Part shown: in pieces, positions 57,924 to 64,000 of the stretch
Position numbering within the stretch: position 1 is the stretch's first letter
Layout of the letters: each line of letters begins with the position of its first letter
Assembly (NCBI GenBank): GCA_022702545.1
Contig: JAHRBC010000008.1
Location: 2,046,001-2,110,000, forward strand
Direction of reading: 5' to 3'
DNA: 64,000 bases
Source: Phycomyces nitens
Taxonomy: Eukaryota > Mucoromycota > Mucoromycetes > Mucorales > Phycomycetaceae
Notes under the pieces: model-generated
Told to the model about the DNA's origin: nothing
Databases searched by the model: none
Seen by the model: only the letters and a program-made list of their open reading frames with translations
Position numbers and translations under genes: made by a program

Positions 57924-60166
57924 ATGGCAGACACTGATGAATTCAGTAATGTACAATGGAACGTACAGGGCACGGAAGACATGAATCATAATCATAGCTT
58001 CTACAACTCCCAGTCCTCGCTTGAACAGCACCAGCAGGCCTCTTTGATTCTCGACAATCCCTCAAGTGACAATCTGCAAAACTCATTAGGATCTCATGGC
58101 TCAGATGGATTCAATGTAGGACAAAATAGCTTGGTAGATTCAAAATGGTCCTTTATGCTCATGCATAATCAATATCTCACAAACCGCTTTATTATTCTTG
58201 TTCTTTCTTGTCTACATGGCTTTTATAAATCGACGCTTGGATTTTGACAAAGACGTTTCATCACTCGAGTGAGATCAACATTGCTACTCTCGAGCCGTCA
58301 TCGGTCAATGTTGATATTGATATATCCGACGACCCACTTTTGGATCCTCAATCGTCCCAAATCCATTCTCTCCAGACCCCAACACAATCCTTACCAGAAT
58401 ACTTTAATCAGCCCAGCCAAACTACACCCCAACCCGTCCAGACAACCAATACCAAAGACACCTATTCTCGCAAACACATCTTTGTCACCGATCCACGCAA
58501 AGAAACCGACCCGCAGCAAGGAACATTTGTGTCTTATGGAATAACCTCTGATGTAAAAACAAAATACTTTTTAAAGGATTATTGCTTTTATTTTATTGCG
58601 AGATATTCAACCATGCTATCTGTAGAAACCATTGGTACGAAGAAGGTTCCAAGACTTTGTCTGGCTACGAAAGGTTCTCTATGCAGATTATCCTGCTTGT
58701 TTTGTGCCGCCTTTGCCAGACAAACATCGGATGGGTGAGGATGGGTTATGTGGTCTTTTTAGGCTGTCTAATCAACAATGAAATCCTATAGAATATGTAA
58801 AGGGAGATAGGTTTGGCACTGAATTTATCGAGAAGCGGCGAATGAGGTAAATATTGTTGTTACAGGCCTGCATTCAATTATATATTACTTGACAAAGAAA
58901 GAATGTATATATTACAAAATAAGCCTCCAACGATTCCTACAGAGAATATCATGGCATCCTGTACTCGGCAGATCCAATTTCTTTGTCATGTTTCTGGAAT
59001 CAAGCGATTTTGTAGGTTAAGGATGGTCATCAAACACTTTAAAACTGAAAATTGCTTCTTTAAAGAATGATGCCTCTGCTCGTGCTCTTCGTGAAAGTCA
59101 AGAGACAATGATTGATACCCTAGGAGACTCATTGTTGAATGCATTTTCCAAACTAAGAAAACCTGACGAGAGGTTTGTGGAAATGAAGGAGCGGATCGAA
59201 AGAACTGAAGAGAACCTCGAGCTGCTTGAAAAGACCCTGATGAGATCCAACAAACGGACAGATGGTAATTACTGTCAATTATATGATGTAGTTAATCCAT
59301 ATATATATATTATAAAGATCTTTGCAGTGATTATGAAGAGTTCTCTGCGAGTATCCGTGGGCTGGCTGAACTAGAGGCAAACATGAACAAGACCCTTTTG
59401 CGGTTTGCAGCTGGAGTTAGTCAATATGCAAAGAATATAAAGACAATGGTGAGTTAGTCTGTCTAGTTGATCTGTCTAGTTGACTATTTATTGACTATAT
59501 TATAGGCATCAAAGGATACCGACTGGCTTGGTGAGATTCATGATTACATGGCATATTACAGTGTCCTCAAGGTAAAAGCAATTTTGATTATTTAAAATAT
59601 CAAGGCTCATGGAAAACTGTTTAGGATGTTCTCAAACTACGGGACCAAAAGCAACTGGATGTCGAGGAACTTACTGACTATTATCAGACAACCATGAAAG
59701 AAAAGGAAAAGATTATGAGAGGACGACCAGGAGAGGGTTACAATTTTGCTGGATATTTTACTGGGAAGATTAATGAAGTCAGAGGTGCTGATACGGACAA
59801 GATCAAGCGAGAAAAGATATTGCGTCTGGACGAGCGTCTTCGAGAAGTAAGTTTTTATTATTATATCATGGCAACCTAACCGACATATTGCTTTAGCTCA
59901 AGAACGCCAAGGATCAGTCTGATATTGTTTCCTGTGCATTCTCTGACCAAGTCAAGAAGGAAGACCATTTCTTCACCCAAAGCAAGTCTGTGGAAATGAA
60001 TGAGGCTTTAAAAGTATACACTGATGGCAAAGTTGAATTCTACGACCAGGTAATATCCATCATCTTTAATGCTTTCTTTAAACTCATGTCAATCTTTATT
60101 AAGGGAATTCAAATCTGGCGAGATGTTGTCCAGGCTTTGGAAGAGGTTGACCCAGACGAGTCATAA
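57924..60166 (+). CDS. snx4: SNX4/Atg24-like sorting nexin (PX-BAR)
   Basis: Eleven exons (57924-58133, 58253-58552, 58626-58734, 58792-58846, 58924-59011, 59066-59264, 59318-59448, 59506-59571, 59625-59846, 59897-60049, 60104-60166), 531 residues. An acidic, Gln/Ser-rich N-terminus is followed by a PX domain (VRRRFQDFVWL, YPACFVPPLPDKH, KGDRFGTEFIEKRRM, LQRFLQRI, HPVL) that binds PI3P, and a BAR-type helical part (LLNAFSKLRKPDERFVEMKE, ENLELLEKTL, AGYFTGKINEVRG). Snx4/Atg24 proteins recycle cargo from endosomes and take part in selective autophagy. The frame closes exactly over all exons. The PX domain looks slightly short between exons 2 and 3, so a small exon could be missed near 58553-58625. 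Snx41/42 relatives cannot be excluded. Confidence 0.85.
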
Positions 60167-60286
60167 GCTAATAAAGATTCTTAGAGGGTGTTTGGCTTCC
60201 TTAAACCCCATTACCTTTAAGATTCCAATCTTTATGTATTGGATATATATATATATATATTGTCATTTCCAACTATATTTTACAGT

Positions 60287-61851
60287 CTATACATTCTGCT
60301 TCAACTGGGCCAGTTCATAGGCAATCTTTCCTCCTACAATCGCATTGTTCTTTACCAAGGCAATGTCTTGAGAAATATATTAATAAAAAGCACGAGTTTT
60401 GTATTCTGCAAACTTACTGGCTTCAAGAGACTCTCCCTTTGTTAATTCAGCCATACGCTTTAATAAGAATGGTGTTTCCTCTTTGCCAACAATGCCAGTT
60501 GCTCTAAACAGATTAAAGTGGGTTACAAACCAAGATCGATATATATATGTATATGTATATGTATATAGTGGCTTGGTCTACCTTGCTTCAGCAATTGCTG
60601 TATCAATTGCACCCTGGATCAACTGAGCATCGGCTGCAGACTCGCTGGGGATTGGGACAGCAATGACCATGCCGCTATTCAACCCAAGTTCATGATTGGC
60701 CGCTTTTGTGATAAGTAACTATGTGAGTAAATGGTGACCAATGTTCTGAACCCAACTTTTTGGGTTGGATGCATATGTGAATTTGGATACCCTGACTTAC
60801 AGATAGCCTGTGCTGCAGCCGTGGCATCTTCAACACGGCTAGGGCTCTGAGATTATATGTTTAAAAAACCCAATTTCAACAATTTCAACTGCTTGTTGGA
60901 TATCAAACTTACATCAAGGCCACTATCAGGTGTGTAAAAGGCAGGGAACCTCTTGCTCTTTCCAAAGGTCGATACAGTTACGCCTTGAGTTTCCTATATT
61001 TCAATTCGAGATTATAATTGGCTTATCCAGTCCAACCCATAAACCATACCAGAACTTCAAGTGTCTTTGGGATGTCCAGAATGCTCTTTACACCAGCACA
61101 CACGACAGCCACAGGTGTCTTTCCCAATTCCAACAAATCGGCACTGATATCAAACGCTGTTTTTAAGCTGTATTAGCCTTGATTAACAATCTATAGAGAA
61201 CTTGCATGTATCTGCTCCACGATGTACACCGCCAATTCCACCAGTGACAAATACATGGATTCCAGCAGCCCTGGCAAGGAACATCGTACTAGCCACAGTT
61301 GTAGCGCCAGCCAAACGCTACAGCCAAAGAGATTAGATATAAATTTTTTTTGCGGATTATTCATCTTACCTGAGAAAGCACAATAGGCAAATCACGTCTG
61401 GAAGTCTTTTGGGCCTTGATGCCAATCTTTCCCAGTCTCTCTAGTGCATTATCTTCGAGACCTGTGGATGATCATTTAATAATCTGAAATCAAGCATAGA
61501 ATCTCCAATGTACCAATGTGAACCTTTCCATCCAGGATTGCAATGGTGGCAGGAATGGCGCCTTGGTCCCTAACAAGATTCTCTACCGCACGTGCAGTCT
61601 CTACATTCTGTGGATAGGGCATGCCTACAATAAAGAAATTGAGTAAAAAAAATATTATTTCTCGGCCTAGAATCAATGATCATCATACCATGACTAATGA
61701 TTGTGGATTCCAAGGCAACCACAGGGCCATTGTTGGAAAGAGCTTTCTTTACTTCGGGAGAAAACACAAAGTTCTTGCTGGTTGGCAAGGCGTGGAAAAA
61801 ACGTGTCTTGATAACTCTAGCCGAGGCACTAACTGTGAGGGAGTGAAACAT
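60287..61851 (-). CDS. psuG: Pseudouridine-5'-phosphate glycosidase
   Basis: Ten exons (61851-61689, 61624-61514, 61461-61370, 61317-61206, 61156-61050, 60993-60913, 60846-60801, 60702-60582, 60503-60418, 60366-60287), 332 residues. It splits pseudouridine 5'-phosphate into uracil and ribose 5-phosphate. It aligns along its whole length with bacterial Psu[101 protein letters not shown] and GKEETPFLL. The N-terminal 25 residues ([19 protein letters not shown]) look like a mitochondrial presequence. Intron 4 is best read as GC-AG (ACAT then GCAAGT), the only choice that keeps the HRGAD-FDISADL spacing. In many fungi this domain is fused to a PfkB kinase; here no kinase follows. Confidence 0.93.
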
Positions 61852-62080
61852 GTTGAAAGCAAAAAGCTAAATACAAAAAGAATACTTTGATATGTCCCTT
61901 GAAGGTATATCTAGAGTCTGATTATACAACACTTTAAAAGGCGTGGCTTGAATTCGATTGACCAAGTATATACCCTTGATTCATACTCTTGTGATACCTT
62001 TGATAGAGTCAGTTCTTGTACGAGCTGACGATAAGATATATGATTGTGAAAAAGTTAATCTATTGTATATAATTATAAAA

Positions 62081-63049
62081 TTAGGCAGACTTTGGCCGTG
62101 CGTCCTCGTCTAAAGTGCCGGTTGATGCTATAGAATGAGCCTCGGGAGGGGAAGGCTGGTCGCCCGCCTCGGTAGAAGCAGTATATGATCGCAAGGCTTC
62201 CTCATACTCATCGTGCTCTTTTTTGAATAGATCCAGGTATTTCTAGCCAATATAATCAATACCACTTGGATCTTATTTGCCTCTGGAGCTTACCTGCTTC
62301 TCTTTGGCGTCCAATGCTTTCCATTCTTGACCAAGTACTCGAGTCATTTCACCTAGATTCATGTCATGATCCGACTCTCCCTTTATACGATCGCGCTCCA
62401 TACGACAATATAAAAAGAATGGGTTTCCTGGTCCTTTGGGGGCATTTGGATCCTTTTTCTTCTTTGTTCTAGTAGGCTGGGTAGCATTAGCTCCCTTTTG
62501 AGACCGTCTCTTTTTGACTGGCTTGTTCAAATGTCCAAGTGTCTTTCCAAGTGAAGATTGACCATTGTAGCCATTCTCATATTGCAGGCGGTCGCGTTTG
62601 ATACCTGATATTGGAGTATGCTTTACAGAGTGGTTAACTTTGATTTCTCCAATTGCTCAAGACTTACTGATCTTAGAGATTCTGTGTCTGATGCGGAAGA
62701 ATCATCAAAACTCGGTCCCATTCTATTCCTCTCTATTTCATCTAGTAGGATACTTTTGGAATCTTAATAGACTGTTTCAGCCATACAATCCACTTACTCT
62801 TTCTCATTCCGTAGACGTCGTACTTGATTTCTATATACTCGGAGATCGACCTGGAGTGACTCTTGGCGCTAATAAACACAGTCAGTATCTAATATTTAAT
62901 ATTTGTCTGAAATTATACTATGCTTTTACCTGCAAGGCTTTTTTTAATTGCGTTTTGAGCTGGCTACATTGAACTCCCAAATCTTCTATGCCGGCATTTA
63001 ATCGTCTGCTGTTTGAGGGCTGCTCGACCATACCATTTTCTGTGTCCAT
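62081..63049 (-). CDS. HMG-box DNA-binding protein
   Basis: Five exons (63049-62930, 62868-62798, 62728-62668, 62620-62294, 62242-62081), 246 residues. N-terminal coiled coil (residues about 20-65: LGVQCSQLKTQLKKALQ, then SLQVDLRVYRNQVRRLRNEKE), a Ser/Asp-rich linker and a basic stretch (KPVKKRRSQK, TRTKKKKDPNAPK). One HMG box follows at about residues 135-205 (NPFFLYCRMERDR, MTRVLGQEWKALDAKEKQ, LDLFKKEHDEYEEALRSY), then an acidic tail. HMG boxes bend DNA in the minor groove. A coiled coil before a single box recalls Nhp10 of the INO80 remodeller, but this is only a suggestion. Exons 2 and 3 are short and their junctions are the least certain part. Confidence 0.8.
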
Positions 63050-64000
63050 TGGCAAAATAATAATATATATATATATAAAAAGAGACAGAGAAAGAGAGAA
63101 AGAGAGAGAGAGAAAGAGATGAGGAAAGATGGGGATTCAAATGAAAGAGTTTACTTGATACTATTTGTTAATATGCATTCCCTGTATTCAAAGTTGGATC
63201 TTGACCAATAGAAACAAGTAATAAACGCGAAACCTCCAAGTCTGTTTTTTCTTCTTCGCTTTTGAAATTGATGTTTTACCCACCGTGATTCCCTCTTTTT
63301 TGTGTGTGATTGACCAGATGCAAGCATTGGTAGACTTCATAATCTACGTGTAATTATGAACTATATACAATATTATAGTCTAATTTTGCAACTTCTTTTT
63401 AGAAAAAACATATAAGATTACAATTTAATAAATAGTATAATCGCCTATTTTCTATAATTTATTTTCTCCTTACTTTATACAAAATCACAAATTGTACTTT
63501 ACCTGTTTTTTTATCTAATGCGAGCGGGTTTTAGCCGTGATATAAAAAAAAACACTCGGAGCGTTGTGAGCTGAAAAGTTTAATAACCTCTTTGTTCAAA
63601 GTGTCAAACAGAAATCTACTATAGTGAATTGACACAGCGGAAAGAGAGTCACAATATTATGCATTGCAGTATCCAAACTCATTCCAAAAACAGTTGCAAT
63701 CTTGGTAGCACTGAAATCTACAAAATGTGTATATACATTATACATCCATAGTTGTAATAATCAGCCTTTTATAAGGGCTACGGGTGAATTCTGACGAGGA
63801 TACTGTTTTTATGATGGGGGTCTATTAATAAAATAGAAATAGAAATAAAATATTATGAGAGGTTTGGGGATTTTATTTGTACTTTCACATTTCCATAAAA
63901 GGCTATTTTTCGATTTTTTAACCTCCAAGGTAGCACAAAAAAGGGAAAATAACTGGCGTTACAAGTACAAAATGAGAAAATAATTCTGTTATTTTCCCTT
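63050..64000. other. Upstream region of the HMG gene and end of window
   Basis: Contains a TA run and a GA-rich microsatellite (63060-63120) directly upstream of the HMG start, then AT-rich sequence to the edge. No gene seen. Confidence 0.5.
63060..63120 (+). repeat. TA and GA microsatellites
   Basis: TATATATATATATA followed by AGAGAGAAAGAGAG-type repeats, 11 to 71 bases upstream of the HMG-box start codon on the minus strand. Confidence 0.85.

Noticed and set aside
60703..60800. A sixth GC-AG intron in PsuG (CAG then GCTATC)
   Set aside because: A standard donor GTAAGT at 60800 with acceptor AAAAG at 60703 keeps frame and gives the family spacing (AQAISANHELGL).
1..64000. tRNA, rRNA or CRISPR features
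   Set aside because: No B-box-like GGTTCGAATCC with matching A box, no rRNA-like stretch and no regularly spaced repeats with unique spacers were seen.

Overview
The window reads as nuclear DNA of a filamentous fungus of the Mucoromycota, most likely a Mucorales species. The grounds are AT-rich spacers, many short introns (about 45-110 nt), fungal gene families (Zn2Cys6 regulator with poly-Gln, SAC7-type RhoGAP, FSH1-type hydrolase, GPI cell-wall protein) and a mix of LINE, Tc1 and LTR elements. I cannot fix the genus from the sequence alone. Exon models were built by hand from splice signals, reading frame and family knowledge. The summed exons of each complete gene give an intact frame.

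Layout. 1-6.7 kb: a TFIIIC large-subunit gene on the minus strand, cut by the left edge. 6.7-22.4 kb: a transposon-rich island. It holds a 3'-deleted LINE remnant, a nearly complete LINE with ORF1, endonuclease and reverse transcriptase (8984-14231), two tandem F-box paralogues (one frameshifted) split by a Tc1-type element with perfect 37-bp terminal repeats, and a second, internally deleted LINE. 23.3-29.6 kb: a Zn2Cys6 regulator, an FSH1-like serine hydrolase, an F-box/DUSP protein and a BTB protein. 32-35.4 kb: LCB1 (serine palmitoyltransferase) and SKI8. 36.8-48.3 kb: a kelch-BTB protein, a FUSC/ALMT-like membrane protein, TAD3 head-to-head with a lipoate-protein ligase, a small Tyr/Pro-rich protein and UMP/CMP kinase. 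48.3-52 kb: a spacer with a solo LTR (perfect 5-bp target duplication) and a degenerate 22-bp tandem repeat. 52-63 kb: a SAC7-like RhoGAP with a predicted two-helix membrane tail, a GPI-anchored wall protein, an SNX4-like PX-BAR protein, pseudouridine-5'-phosphate glycosidase and an HMG-box protein.

The host genes are unrelated housekeeping or regulatory genes, not one pathway. Links are local: TAD3 and the lipoate ligase share a 130-bp divergent promoter, and LCB1/SKI8 and PsuG/HMG are close same-strand pairs. Two window-wide signals stand out. Five introns appear to use GC-AG splice sites, four of them beginning GCAAGT. The transposon island has an F-box gene family at its core, with both F-box units ending at the same sequence. 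The protein architectures most worth follow-up are the F-box/Cys-cluster/DUSP protein and the membrane-tailed RhoGAP.
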